Of a DNA stretch of 64,000 nt, positions 9,625 to 20,028 are shown in pieces. Numbering within the stretch: the stretch's first letter is position 1; each line of letters opens with the position of its first letter. The position numbers and the translations under genes were made by a program. This DNA comes from Chryseobacterium ginsenosidimutans. Its GTDB lineage: Bacteria > Bacteroidota > Bacteroidia > Flavobacteriales > Weeksellaceae. Where the stretch lies: positions 4,526,001-4,590,000 of the forward strand of contig NZ_JANUCO010000001.1 in NCBI RefSeq assembly GCF_024807225.1, written 5' to 3'. The notes under the pieces are model-generated. The model had not been told where the DNA came from, searched no databases, and was given only the letters and a program-made list of their open reading frames with translations.

Positions 9625-12616
9625 TTATTTTTTGATGAATTTAGAAGTGAATGCTTCTCTTCCTTTATCTTCAATGGTAATAATGTAACCTCCTTTAATA
9701 AGTTCAGAAACATTAATTTTTCCGCTATTGATAGTTCCTTGTTTTACTAATTGACCAGGAGTACTATAGATTTTGTAAGCAGCTTTATCTGAAACTTTAG
9801 TGATATTTAAGATATCCGACGCTGGGTTTGGATAAATTTGAATATCATTTTTAGGACCCGCTACATCATTTGTTGCTAATGGATTTGCAGATATAACAAC
9901 GTTGTAATCTTCTATTTCACCATAATCAAAGTTGTCACCACATACATAGTCTGCAGGTATTGATGCTCCACTGGCACCAGATCCAACATAAACTGCCATA
10001 ACTCTCATTCTTAGAGGTTGACCTTCTACTGCGCTGTTTGGAATTACAATGCTTCCACTAGTCACAGTTCCTGGTGATGTTAGTGCTACAGGATAATTTA
10101 ATACTTTCTCAGAATCACTGAATACACCGTCCTTGTTAAAGTCAATGAATGCAACTACACCATCATAATCTGGAATATCAGGATTACCGACAGTAACAGA
10201 AATAGGATAAGGAGTTCCTTTTGTTAAGTTAATCTCAAGTGCGGTATTTGTAGTATAATTAGTATATGTACTACTTGCTGAAGAGTTATTTATATTAGCA
10301 ACTGTTACATTTGCAATATATTCATAACTGGTATCACCGGTACTTGCAGTACAATAAGTAACTGCCGGTGTACTAAAGTTTACTGAAGCAGAATATGTTC
10401 CTACTGTAGTACCACAAACTAAAGCAACCTGTACTTCATAAGTTGTAGCATCTTGTAAATTTCCTAAATTAATCGAAGGAACTGTTGTATCAACTTCAGT
10501 CCATACAGTCGTACCTGTTTTTCTGTAACGTACTTTATAAGTAGCCCCTGTATAAGACATCCATGATACACTTGCTGTAAAGACAGTTATATTACTTACT
10601 ACCACATTGGTTGGTGCGGCACTACTACAAGCAGCTAAAGGCCCTATTGTAACAGATCCGATTGCATAAAAAACATTTCCTATAGAAGAAATTCTTACTT
10701 TAATAGTCTGCCCGTTCAAAGAAGTAGGGAAAGTAAAGTTTTCAGTTCCGTCATTTGGAGTTGAAGCTGACAATACTGTCCAAGTTGTTCCGTTATTCGT
10801 AGTATAATCAATCTTTACATTAGCTACATTATAAGGAGCAGCATTAGTATTTGCTACAATCCACTGAATTGGAGTTGGTGTATTCACATCAGCATATTGG
10901 TTAGCCAATCTGAAAGGTCCGTTATCTCCAACTACAATAGTTTGAACTTTAAAGCCTGATTGCTGCTGAGCAACATTTGAATTATTATCTCTTACCGTAA
11001 CCGCAAAGTTCGTCGTTCTTGCTTTAGTTGATACAGCTTCCCACGTATTGTTTGAATTATCTAATACTCCATTCAATACAGAAGTAAAGTTCGGAAAATA
11101 TCTTGTTGGGTTTGTACTTGGAGGAGAAGATCTGAATGAAGCTCCCGACGTAGTATTCCCTAAGTTATATCTATTAATAGAAAGAGATGCATCATCTACT
11201 TCTTCCCAAGAATAAGTTATTGGGTCGTTTTCAGGATCTGTAGCTGAAGCTGTTAAAACAAAAGCAGTTCCTTTAGGAATATTATAACTCGTCAAATCTC
11301 CAATTACAGGAGGATTATTGGTAATTGGAGTTTCTACATCACAAGTTTTAGCAATTAGGTTAGCTTGAACTTGATCAATACTTGCTTTATGGAAATATGC
11401 ATCAGAATGAGCCTGAACATCCGTATCAGGTCCAGTAATACCTGCATATCCCATAATAGTAGTACCAGAAACCTGGCTCCATATTTACTCCACTTCCTTC
11501 TATATTATGTGAAAAAGTATGATTTCCTCCTAACTGATGCCCCATTTCGTGAGCAACATAATCAATGTCGAAGTTATCTCCCTGCGGAATACCATCTGCT
11601 GGAGAAGTAAATCCTGAACCTTTTCCTTCTGGCACAGCCGTTGTAGGGTTTACACATACACATCCGATACATCCGGCGTTTCCTCCACCTCCTGATTTAC
11701 CGAATAAATGCCCAATATCGTAATTAGCATTTCCTACATTGGCAGTCAAAGTATTCTGTAATTCTGTATTCCAAGCTCCTGCAACTCCTGCAGCTGCAGC
11801 TGAATATGGATCTGTTGCTGCATTTGTATAAATTACACCAGGATAATTCTGTAAATTTAAGTGTAATGCGAAATCTTTTTCGAAAACTCCGTTTACTCTA
11901 GTTAAAGTAGCATTAATAGCCACTAAAGCTCCTGCCACAGTTCCCCCAAAATATTGAGTATATTCACCTGTTACAGACATTGCCAATCTCATTGTTCTAT
12001 ATTTTTTATCAGAACTCTTGGCAAAATTAGTTACTTGATTTGAAAAAGACTGTCCTTTTTTCAATAATTCATCAACCTCCTTTTTAGAAGCAGGAGATTC
12101 GTCTGTTGAACAAAAGAAACCGCTTCCATTCTTTCTTGTCTTAGGATGAACAGCATATACTGTTTTATCCGTAGAAGTTGGTTCAATAAACTCATATTTA
12201 CCTCCATCAATGATCATCGATTGAAAATCATTAGGAGCAAGACTGAATCTTAAATATTTGGAAGGGTTATCAACACTTGCTCCAACATAAGACCCTAATT
12301 CATACTGATCTGCCAGTTCTTTTACAACAACTGGAAAACTGTATACATTAAATTTTTCAATCTTCCCATCCATAGTAGGAAGAGAAATTACAACGGGAGT
12401 AGCATTTGCTCCCATTTCCTGCGCATTCTTCAACTGAGATCTTAGTAAGTCCAGGTCTAATTTATAGTACCCGTTACCTCTTACATTGGATCGATTTACG
12501 TTAAATTCTGTACCTCTTTTCTTGTCGTCTACCTTTTTAAAGGAAGTTGGTGTCCACTGACCGAACACAGCTCCCCCTACCAAAGTAAACATTAAAGTAG
12601 TAAGTAATCTTTTCAT
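9625..12616 (-). CDS. Secreted reprolysin-like zinc metalloprotease, FnIII-GEVED, Por tail (one frameshift)
   Basis: The protein starts with a signal peptide (MKRLLTTLMFTLVGGAVFGQ) and carries HEMGHQLGGNHTFSH near residue 354. The frame breaks at 11468-11472 (GAAAC on the + strand), just before the Met-turn. Removing one base joins the two open parts into exactly 996 residues, almost the length of the intact paralogue (998). The second part holds the Met-turn (MGYAGITG), an FnIII-like domain, a GEVED domain (GEIEDYNV) and a Por sorting domain (YPNPASDILNI, ending KFIKK). If the insertion is real, the enzyme would lose its Met-turn and secretion signal. The intact downstream frame makes an assembly error more likely. 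Confidence 0.88.
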
Positions 12617-12735
12617 AAATTAATTTAATTATAATTTCCTCCAAATGTAACCATTTTAATAATTACATCATTAAAAATTGCTATGTTTTTTTACCACCAC
12701 CCTGTTAAAATAAAGTTTATCCTTTGAAAAAACAA

Positions 12736-12762
12736 AAAACTCCAGCATATGCCAGAGTTTTG
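12736..12762 (-). terminator. Terminator after DUF6048 gene
   Basis: Hairpin AAAACTC-cagcatatgcca-GAGTTTT, about 35 bases beyond the stop at 12797, with T-runs on both strands. Confidence 0.7.
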
Positions 12763-12796
12763 TTATATATATCTTTTTTTAAATAAGACTGTTCAT

Positions 12797-13457
12797 TTAA
12801 AACTTATACGCAAGATTCCATGCGAAGCCCATATTAAATTTGGAGGAGCTTCTTCCGAATCCCGGTACGATCATCGGTTGGATATCGTCTTGTTTTGTTG
12901 TGAAAACCATATATCTAGGCTGAAGATTCACATCTATATAAAAATTAGATTCAAATAATTGTACTCTGCCTCCAATTGTTCCTTCCAGCCAATAAGAAGA
13001 CTGTGAAGATGAAGGGAAGGCTACAGAAGAAACTGCTTCCTCCATAACCACGAACCGGAACCGCCATATATTCCTGTTTGTAAAATGATCCGCCGACTTT
13101 TCCGCCTGCATAGAAACCATTAAACTCATTTTCAGGATCTTTTGCCAACATATAAAATGCTCCCAATTTTAGAAAAGGACCACTTGCTTTCGCATCATAG
13201 CTGTTTTTCTGATACACATTAGACTCAAAACCAGCTTCGATAATACCATGAATGTTATCTTTCACTTTTGAGGAAATAAATCCCTGAAAAAGCTGTCTGT
13301 CCGAAAAAAAAGAAGCACCGGTATTGAGAACGTCAAAACCAACCATAAAATTGGGTTCATATTTCCATTTTTCCTTTTTGGTTTCTTTCTTTTCCTGAGC
13401 AAAACTCAAAAACCCGATTACACTAAAAAAGAAGGTAAAGATTAGTCTTGTCTTCAT
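12797..13457 (-). CDS. DUF6048-like outer-membrane beta-barrel protein (one frameshift)
   Basis: An N-terminal signal peptide (MKTRLIFTFFFSVIGFLSFAQ) is followed by alternating polar/apolar strands with frequent Tyr, Phe and Gly, and a C-terminal Phe (ending LAYKF), as in outer-membrane barrels. The frame breaks at 13029-13033 (GAAAC). Removing one base turns the local sequence into GGSSSSVAFPSSSQ and gives a 219-residue protein. It overlaps the DUF6452 gene upstream by 35 bases and lies in the DUF6452-DUF6048 pair next to rlmD that I recall from relatives. The DUF6048 name rests on recognition and context. Function is unknown. Confidence 0.75.
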
Positions 13458-13905
13458 TCTCTATAAAATTTTGTCCGGCTTCTATACTTTTCACCGGGAT
13501 CGTTGTTGTAGGATCTAATACCGAGTTTAGGTTCTCATATGTCTTTTTGACTCCACATCCGGGCGAAACATAGACAGATTTTGTTGTATAATTTATTCTG
13601 ACCTTGGATTCTGTTCCCTTATTTGTTGTTCTGAAATAAATATCTGTATAAGGAGAATCATCCACTCTTAAAGGAATTATTCTTGATGTAATCTTTGCCT
13701 GCCCTCCCAACTGAACTTTTCCGGAACCATAATCTACCGCTACATACAAAGAATCCAGTGTTTTTTCTTTTCCATTTTCAAAAGTTTTGAAAGATACTTT
13801 CATTCTGGGAGTTCCTTCGCCACTTTCACAGATATCATCATCTCCACCGCATGAAAACAACAAACCTAGAAAGCATATAGCTATAATTAATTTAAAATAT
13901 TTCAT
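13423..13905 (-). CDS. DUF6452-like lipoprotein
   Basis: A lipoprotein signal (MKYFKLIIAICFLGLLFSC, Cys at residue 19, followed by GGDDD) marks an envelope lipoprotein of 160 residues. Cys residues at about 26 (CESGEG) and late in the protein (PGCGVKK) fit the DUF6452 pattern. The C-terminus (NFIENEDKTNLYLLF) matches the family ending I recall, so the 35-base overlap with the DUF6048 gene seems genuine rather than a frame error. Function unknown. Confidence 0.75.
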   Translation of the reverse strand: MKYFKLIIAICFLGLLFSCGGDDDICESGEGTPRMKVSFKTFENGKEKTLDSLYVAVDYGSGKVQLGGQAKITSRIIPLRVDDSPYTDIYFRTTNKGTESKVRINYTTKSVYVSPGCGVKKTYENLNSVLDPTTTIPVKSIEAGQNFIENEDKTNLYLLF

Positions 13906-13985
13906 CTGTACATTTTTATATTTTATTTGATCAGATGGAACTGACGTTTCATATTAAGATTTGATTGTATTCAAATTTAAATAAA

Positions 13986-15393
13986 TTATTTCTTAATCAG
14001 CAACGCAATATTTTCAACATGGTGCGTTTGCGGGAACATATCTACAGGAAGAATCTTCACGACCGTGTAATGTTCTTTCATTAAAGCTAAATCTCTTGCC
14101 TGAGTTGCAGAATTACAGCTTACGTACACTACTTTTTCCGGAGCAAGTTTTAAAATCTGCTCTACAACCTTCTGATGCATTCCGTCTCTTGGAGGATCGG
14201 TAATCAAAACATCAGCTTTCGGGTGGTTTTCCATGAATTCGTCATTGAAAACATTTTTCATATCCCCACAATAGAACGTTGTATTGGTAAGACCATTCAG
14301 TTTCTGCGTGCTCAATCGCCGCATCGATAGCCTCCTGAACAGATTCAATACCGATGACGTGCTTTGCATTTCTTGCAACATACTGAGCAATCGTTCCTGT
14401 TCCCGTATATAAATCGTAAACCACTTCATCACCTTTTAAATCAGCAAATTCAAGGGTTTTTCTATACAATTCTAAAGCTTGCTTATAATTGGTTTGAAAG
14501 AATGATTTCGGTCCGATTTTGAATTTCAATCCATCCATTTCTTCCATTAAAAATCCGTCTCCGAAATAAATATTAACATTTAAATCGTAGATAGAATCAT
14601 TTTGTTTTGGATTAATTGCATATACCAAAGTCTTGATCTGCGGGAATTTCTCCAACAAGAATTCAAAAAGCTTCTCTCTGTTTTCTTTTTCTTCTCTGTA
14701 AAGCTGAAAAAGAACCATCCACTCGCCTTTTGAGTTTTGTCTCATCATTAAAGTCCTCAAAAAACCTTCTTGATTTCTTACATCAAAAAAGTCTAATCCG
14801 TTCTCAACCGCATAGTTTTTAACTGCCAAACGGATGGCATTTGAAGGATCTTCCTGAAGAAAACACTCTTTAAGATCTAAAATTTTGCTCCACATTCCCG
14901 GAATATGGAAACCAAGGGCATCTCTATTTCCGAAATTTTCTTCAGAACTTATCTCATATTTAGTAAGCCATTTTGCGTTAGAAAATGAAAATTCCATTTT
15001 ATTTCTGTAGAAATACTGTTCTTCAGCACCAAGAATAGGAAGGGTTTCAAAATCATCAATTCCGCCTATTCTTTTAATATTATTGTAAACCTCTTCCTGT
15101 TTAAAATCGAGCTGCTTTTCATAGCTCATATTCTGCCATTTGCAACCTCCGCAAGTTCCGAAATGAATACATTTTGGTTCTACCCTAAATGGAGATTTTT
15201 TCACCACTTCAGTAGTTTCAGCCTCGAAATATTTTGATTTTGACTTTTTAACTCTAACATTTACAATATCACCAGGAACCCCACCGGAAACCAGTACTGT
15301 TTTTCCTTCTTCAGTTTTTCCTATTGCAATTCCTTTGGCTCCTGCGCCAAACAATTTAATATTTTCAAGAATAACATCTTTCTTCTTTCTCAT
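13986..15393 (-). CDS. rlmD: 23S rRNA (uracil-5-)-methyltransferase RlmD (one frameshift)
   Basis: The N-terminal TRAM domain, a [4Fe-4S] cysteine set (CIHFGTCGGCKWQ near residues 75-90) and a C-terminal SAM-dependent methyltransferase domain (YDLYTGTGTIAQ, then TDPPRDGMH and the catalytic YVSCNSAT) identify an RlmD/RumA-type m5U methyltransferase. The frame is broken at 14300-14304 (GTTTC on the + strand). Removing one base reads AEHAELNGLTNT-like sequence across the join and yields 468 residues, the normal length. Without the correction the catalytic cysteine would be lost. A promoter box lies just upstream. Confidence 0.92.
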
Positions 15394-15439
15394 TCCCTAT
15401 TTTCTATTTTTTCTAATTGGAAACTTACGTTTCAGTTTG

Positions 15440-15447
15440 CAAAAATA
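15440..15447 (-). promoter_or_regulatory. Bacteroidota -7 box for rlmD
   Basis: TATTTTTG on the minus strand, about 47 bases upstream of the rlmD start; it lies beside the terminator of the next gene upstream. Matches the TAnnTTTG consensus. Confidence 0.5.
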
Positions 15448-15453
15448 CAATAA

Positions 15454-15483
15454 AAAAAACCTTATCCGAAGACAAGGTTTTAA
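15454..15483 (-). terminator. Terminator of thioredoxin-fold lipoprotein gene
   Basis: Stem AAAACCTT / AAGGTTTT with flanking A- and T-runs, about 18 bases beyond the stop at 15501. Confidence 0.75.
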
Positions 15484-15500
15484 TCTATAATTATTTTAAA

Positions 15501-17072
15501 TTATTTTGTCGGAGCAGGAGCAGGCTGTGGATTTGCCTGTTGCTGAGCTGCTTGTTGTGCTGCAGCTTGCTGAGCCGCCACAACAGCAGGATCCATTCCT
15601 CCACCTTGTTGCAATTGAACATTAGGATTTACTTTTGGAGCAGAAAGACCTGTTTGTTTGTCTAAAGCAACTACCAATTCAGGATCTCCCAAGTTGAAGA
15701 ATGGCTTACTAGCAATTTTACCGTCTTTATCTACAACGATGAAGCAAGGTAATTTGAATCCGTAAACACCGTATTTTTTAGCAATATCAGAATTTAATCC
15801 TCCTTCACCATATACATTAGTTCCTACGATACCTTTTAATAAAGAGTTGCTTGTTTTTACAAACTGATCTTTAGTATCATCTACGTTTACAAAAACGAAG
15901 TTCATTTTAGATTTGTAGAAATTCACAATTTCTTTCAGTACAGGAGTTGTAGATTCTCCGATGTAAGGATTCCAAGAAGCATAGAATGATAAAAGATAAG
16001 GCTTTCCTTTGTTTTCAGAAAGGTTGTAAGCTTTCCCGTCTTGTTTTACCAAAGTTCCTTCAGGAGCTAATTCTCCGATTTTGAAACCATTGATAGCAAA
16101 CTGAATTTTCTTTAAATCTTCTTTAATTCCCGCATCTTTAATATCTGTATCGATAATCTTTTTGATTTTCTCAACAGTTTTATCAGGAGAACCCGGGTGA
16201 ATATCTGACTGAGCCATTACAAAAGCCAATAAATAATCTTTAGCTGTTTGCGAAAGGTCTTTTTGATTTTTCTTTAAATATTCAGTGAATAATTCTGAAG
16301 TGGTAAGTTCTGTTTTTCCAGCACCGTTTGCTTGAGCATACTTTTGGAAATCCTGACTCATCTTACCTAGAAGGTACTGTCTGTAGTAAGGATTTTCCTT
16401 TACCATTACATCTTTATTCGCCTCAAGCTTATTTGTAAAATCTGTGAAAGCTTTAGTCACTTTGAAAGATGGATTACCCATTTGCTTGTGGCTTAGCTCA
16501 TATTGATTAAGAATGGTAAGCAATGTACTTGATACATCGTTTTTCTTCCAGTTTACAATTTCGCTATCAGGACTAAATTTCTTAACGTTTTCGTCGATAT
16601 TCTTATTAATATCAGACTGAACTTTTTCAATTCCTTTTAAGAAAGTCTTTTCGTCCTTCATAATAAGCTCATTCATATTAATAGTCTGAGCGTACGTGGT
16701 AAGATATTTTTGAGTTGCTGTAAAGAAATCGTTGTTTTTCTTAGCATCTCCGGTGATTACATATTCTGTCGGGAAAGTCATTCCGTTACCTGAAATTTCC
16801 AGTTTCTGACCTCCTTTCAAATAAATTAAATTTTGTTTTCCAGCATAAGACATCACATACATTCCGCTTTTAGGAGCATCGAAACTTCCTGTGAAAGTTC
16901 CGTCTTTATTTACCCCAATATTAATTAAAGGTAAAGTGGCTACTCCCGAAGCCTCAATAAATTCGATTCTCTCTAATGGAGAACCTCCAGTGATTTTTCC
17001 TTTTACTTCTACTTTTTTAGAGCAAGACATCGCAAAAACAGCAATGATAAACAATAAAAGATATTTTTTCAT
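15501..17072 (-). CDS. TlpA/ResA-like thioredoxin-fold lipoprotein lacking the CxxC pair
   Basis: A lipoprotein signal (MKKYLLLFIIAVFAMSC, Cys 17) precedes a DUF4369-like N-terminal domain (residues about 20-120), a helical middle, and a C-terminal thioredoxin fold (about 335-490) with the usual cis-Pro loop (GFKLPCFIVVDKDG). The active-site place reads YASWNPYIGES, so both redox cysteines (WCxxC) are missing. The tail is rich in Gln, Ala and Pro (about residues 490-523). The family usually reduces disulfides in periplasmic proteins; this member probably does not, and may act as a scaffold or chaperone (inference). Confidence 0.85.
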   Translation of the reverse strand: MKKYLLLFIIAVFAMSCSKKVEVKGKITGGSPLERIEFIEASGVATLPLINIGVNKDGTFTGSFDAPKSGMYVMSYAGKQNLIYLKGGQKLEISGNGMTFPTEYVITGDAKKNNDFFTATQKYLTTYAQTINMNELIMKDEKTFLKGIEKVQSDINKNIDENVKKFSPDSEIVNWKKNDVSSTLLTILNQYELSHKQMGNPSFKVTKAFTDFTNKLEANKDVMVKENPYYRQYLLGKMSQDFQKYAQANGAGKTELTTSELFTEYLKKNQKDLSQTAKDYLLAFVMAQSDIHPGSPDKTVEKIKKIIDTDIKDAGIKEDLKKIQFAINGFKIGELAPEGTLVKQDGKAYNLSENKGKPYLLSFYASWNPYIGESTTPVLKEIVNFYKSKMNFVFVNVDDTKDQFVKTSNSLLKGIVGTNVYGEGGLNSDIAKKYGVYGFKLPCFIVVDKDGKIASKPFFNLGDPELVVALDKQTGLSAPKVNPNVQLQQGGGMDPAVVAAQQAAAQQAAQQQANPQPAPAPTK

Positions 17073-17092
17073 TTTGAATTTTAATAATTACG

Positions 17093-17100
17093 CAAAAATA
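17093..17100 (-). promoter_or_regulatory. Bacteroidota -7 box for thioredoxin-fold lipoprotein
   Basis: TATTTTTG on the minus strand with TTG 21 bases further upstream (17122-17124). It lies about 20 bases upstream of the start codon. Confidence 0.5.
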
Positions 17101-17155
17101 AGTTTTTCAATAAACTAAAAGCAATTAAATATTACTTTTATGAAAGATTTAACTA

Positions 17156-17190
17156 AAAAAAATCGCCATCCTGTGAGGAGACGATTTTTT
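17156..17190 (-). terminator. Terminator of sdhCAB
   Basis: Stem AAAATCG / CGATTTT with an inner TCCTgtgAGGA hairpin and T-tail, 19 bases past the sdhB stop. Confidence 0.8.
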
Positions 17191-17208
17191 ATGGTATCTC
17201 GATTAATT

Positions 17209-17976
17209 TTATCCTCTGTCAGCAAGAGCTGCCATATATTCTCTATTCATTCTGGCAATGTTCTCAAGAGAAATCCCTTTAGGGCATTCTACTTCACACG
17301 CACCCGTGTTTGAACAGTTTCCGAAACCTTCTTCGTCCATAGCTTTCACCATGTTCAAAACTCTTCTCTTCGCTTCTACTCTACCTTGAGGTAAAAGAGC
17401 GTACTGAGAAACTTTAGCTCCAACGAATAGCATTGCAGAACCGTTTTTACAAGTAGCCACACAAGCTCCACATCCGATACAAGCTGCAGCATCCATTGCT
17501 TTGTCTGCATCTTCTTTAGGAATAGGAATCGCATTGGCATCCAACGTATTACCTGAAGTGTTCACCGAAATGAAACCACCTGCAGCCATTACTCTGTCGA
17601 ATGCGCTTCTGTCTACCATTAAGTCTTTAATAACGGGGAAAGCAGCACTTCTCCAAGGTTCAATAACGATGGTTTCCCCGTCTTTGAACATTCTCATGTG
17701 AAGCTGACAAGTCGTAATACCTGTATCCGGACCGTGCGCTCTACCATTGATGTAAAGAGAACACATTCCGCAGATTCCTTCACGACAGTCGTGATCGAAA
17801 GCTACCGGCTCTTTTCCTTCGTTAATAATATTTTCATTCAGGATGTCTAGCATTTCTAAAAATGAAGAATCTGTAGAAACATCCGATATTTTATAGGTCT
17901 CAAACTGACCTTTAGTTTTACTATTTTTTTGTCTCCAAATTTTCAGCGTAAGATGAAGGCCTTTTTTTGCACTCAT
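17209..17976 (-). CDS. sdhB: Succinate dehydrogenase/fumarate reductase iron-sulfur subunit
   Basis: A 255-residue protein with the [2Fe-2S] ferredoxin cysteines (CREGICGMCSLYING, then C in TTCQLH) in the N-terminal half, and two further cluster motifs (CIGCGACVATCKNG and CSNTGACEVECPKG) in the C-terminal half. It carries electrons from SdhA to the membrane cytochrome b. It is the last gene of the operon sdhC-sdhA-sdhB, 24 bases after sdhA. Confidence 0.96.
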   Translation of the reverse strand: MSAKKGLHLTLKIWRQKNSKTKGQFETYKISDVSTDSSFLEMLDILNENIINEGKEPVAFDHDCREGICGMCSLYINGRAHGPDTGITTCQLHMRMFKDGETIVIEPWRSAAFPVIKDLMVDRSAFDRVMAAGGFISVNTSGNTLDANAIPIPKEDADKAMDAAACIGCGACVATCKNGSAMLFVGAKVSQYALLPQGRVEAKRRVLNMVKAMDEEGFGNCSNTGACEVECPKGISLENIARMNREYMAALADRG

Positions 17977-18000
17977 AATTATTTATTTATAGGTTGGAGA

Positions 18001-20013
18001 TTATTTATAACTTCTTGCTTTAACTTCGATATTGTCATAGATAAGGTCTTCTTTGTGCAGAACTTCTTGTTTGATATCATCACCTTGATATTCCCAAGCT
18101 CCTACATATTTAAAGTTGACGTCGTCTCTTTCTGCTTCACCTTCCGGAGTCGCATGATCTTCTCTGAAATGCCCTCCACAAGATTCGTTTCTGTGTAAAG
18201 CATCGATTGCCATTAGCTGTCCTAATTCGATAAAGTCTGCCACTCTGAACGCTTTCTCAAGCTCTGTGTTCATCCCTTCTGCATCTCCGGGAACTTTTAC
18301 ATTTTGCCAGAAATCTTTTTTCACTTGATCAATTTCTGCAATAGCTTCTCTCAAACCTTCAGGAGTTCTTCCCATTCCCACTTTATTCCACATGATGTGT
18401 CCTAATTGCTTGTGGAAATGATCTACTGAATGTGTTCCTTTATTATTTACAAAGAAGTTTACCTTGTCTTTAATTTCTTTTTCAGCTATATCAAATTCAG
18501 CAGAATTCGTAGGAATTGCTCCCGTTCTGATATCTGCAGAAAGATAATCTGCAATCGTATAAGGAAGAACGAAATATCCGTCTGCCAAACCTTGCATTAA
18601 TGCAGAAGCTCCCAATCTGTTTGCTCCGTGGTCTGAGAAGTTAGCCTCACCAATTACGAAACATCCAGGAATTGTAGACTGTAAGTTATAATCAACCCAA
18701 ACACCACCCATTGTGTAGTGAACTGCTGGATAAATCTTCATTGGAGTTTTATATGGATCATCCGCAGTAATTTTTTCATACATTACGAATAAGTTACCGT
18801 ATTTTTCTTCAATCCAAGCTTTTCCTAGGTCATATATTTGTTGATCTGTAGGATTGTGAATGTGCTTTTCAATAGCAGATTCTTTACCTTTTTTAATAAT
18901 TTCTGTAGAGAAATCTAAGTAAACACCTTCTTTAGTTTCGTTATTTTCGATTCCAAAACCAGCATCACATCTTTCTTTACCTGCTCTAGACGCAACGTCA
19001 CGAGGCACCAAGTTTCCGAATGCAGGATATCTTCTTTCTAAATAGTAATCTCTATCTTCTTCTTTAATATTTTCAGGTCTCAATTTCCCTTCTCTGATAG
19101 CAACAGAATCTTCAATTTTCTTAGGAACCCAGATTCTTCCTGAGTTTCTAAGTGATTCAGACATCAAAGTAAGTTTAGACTGCTGTGTTCCGTGAACAGG
19201 AATACAAGTCGGGTGAATCTGCACATAACAAGGGTTTGCAAAATACGCTCCTTTCTTGTGAATTTTCCAAGCTGCAGAAACGTTTGAACCCATTGCGTTG
19301 GTAGACAAGAAATATACGTTTCCGTAACCTCCCGAAGCAATAACTACAGCGTGAGCAGAATGTCTTTCGATTTCACCAGTTACAAGATTTCTTGCGATGA
19401 TTCCTCTTGCTTTTCCATCTACGATGACCAATTCAAGCATCTCGTGACGGTTGTACATTTTCACTCTTCCTTTTCCGATTTGACGGCTTAATGAAGAATA
19501 GGCACCTAATAATAATTGTTGACCTGTTTGTCCTTTAGCATAGAAAGTTCTTTTTACCTGAACTCCACCAAATGAACGGTTATCTAACTGACCGCCGTAA
19601 TCTCTCCCGAAAGGAACTCCCTGAGAAACGCACTGGTCGATAATATTTGCAGAAACTTCAGCTAATCTGTAAACGTTTGCTTCTCTTGCTCTATAGTCAC
19701 CTCCTTTGATGGTATCATAGAATAGTCTATATGTAGAGTCACCGTCTCCCTGATAATTTTTAGCCGCGTTAATTCCTCCTTGAGCTGCAATAGAGTGCGC
19801 TCTTCTTGGAGAATCCTGATAACAGAATGCCTTTACATTATATCCTTGCTCAGCCAAAGTAGCTGCAGCAGAACCTCCCGCCAAACCTGTACCTACAACA
19901 ATAATATCAATCTTATCTCTGTTGTTTGGTGCAACAAGGTTCATATGGTCTTTATGATTTTTCCATTTATCCTTTAGAGGACCAGCTGGAATTCTTGAAT
20001 CTAATTTACTCAT
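18001..20013 (-). CDS. sdhA: Succinate dehydrogenase/fumarate reductase flavoprotein subunit
   Basis: A 670-residue flavoprotein with the FAD-binding GTGLAGGSAAA motif near residue 42 and the covalent flavinylation His in RAHSIAAQGGIN near residue 72. Substrate and catalytic-site sequence (HPTCIPVHGTQQ, MGGVWVDYNLQS, GEANFSDHGANRLGASAL) is present. It oxidises succinate to fumarate in the TCA cycle. The order C-A-B and the single five-helix cytochrome are those of the B-type enzyme that uses menaquinone. Confidence 0.97.
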   Translation of the reverse strand: MSKLDSRIPAGPLKDKWKNHKDHMNLVAPNNRDKIDIIVVGTGLAGGSAAATLAEQGYNVKAFCYQDSPRRAHSIAAQGGINAAKNYQGDGDSTYRLFYDTIKGGDYRAREANVYRLAEVSANIIDQCVSQGVPFGRDYGGQLDNRSFGGVQVKRTFYAKGQTGQQLLLGAYSSLSRQIGKGRVKMYNRHEMLELVIVDGKARGIIARNLVTGEIERHSAHAVVIASGGYGNVYFLSTNAMGSNVSAAWKIHKKGAYFANPCYVQIHPTCIPVHGTQQSKLTLMSESLRNSGRIWVPKKIEDSVAIREGKLRPENIKEEDRDYYLERRYPAFGNLVPRDVASRAGKERCDAGFGIENNETKEGVYLDFSTEIIKKGKESAIEKHIHNPTDQQIYDLGKAWIEEKYGNLFVMYEKITADDPYKTPMKIYPAVHYTMGGVWVDYNLQSTIPGCFVIGEANFSDHGANRLGASALMQGLADGYFVLPYTIADYLSADIRTGAIPTNSAEFDIAEKEIKDKVNFFVNNKGTHSVDHFHKQLGHIMWNKVGMGRTPEGLREAIAEIDQVKKDFWQNVKVPGDAEGMNTELEKAFRVADFIELGQLMAIDALHRNESCGGHFREDHATPEGEAERDDVNFKYVGAWEYQGDDIKQEVLHKEDLIYDNIEVKARSYK

Positions 20014-20028
20014 ATTCGTATATTGATA

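Noticed and set aside
13423..13460. A frameshift at the end of the DUF6452 lipoprotein because it overlaps the next gene by 35 bases
   Set aside because: The read-through ending (NFIENEDKTNLYLLF) fits the family, so the overlap seems genuine.
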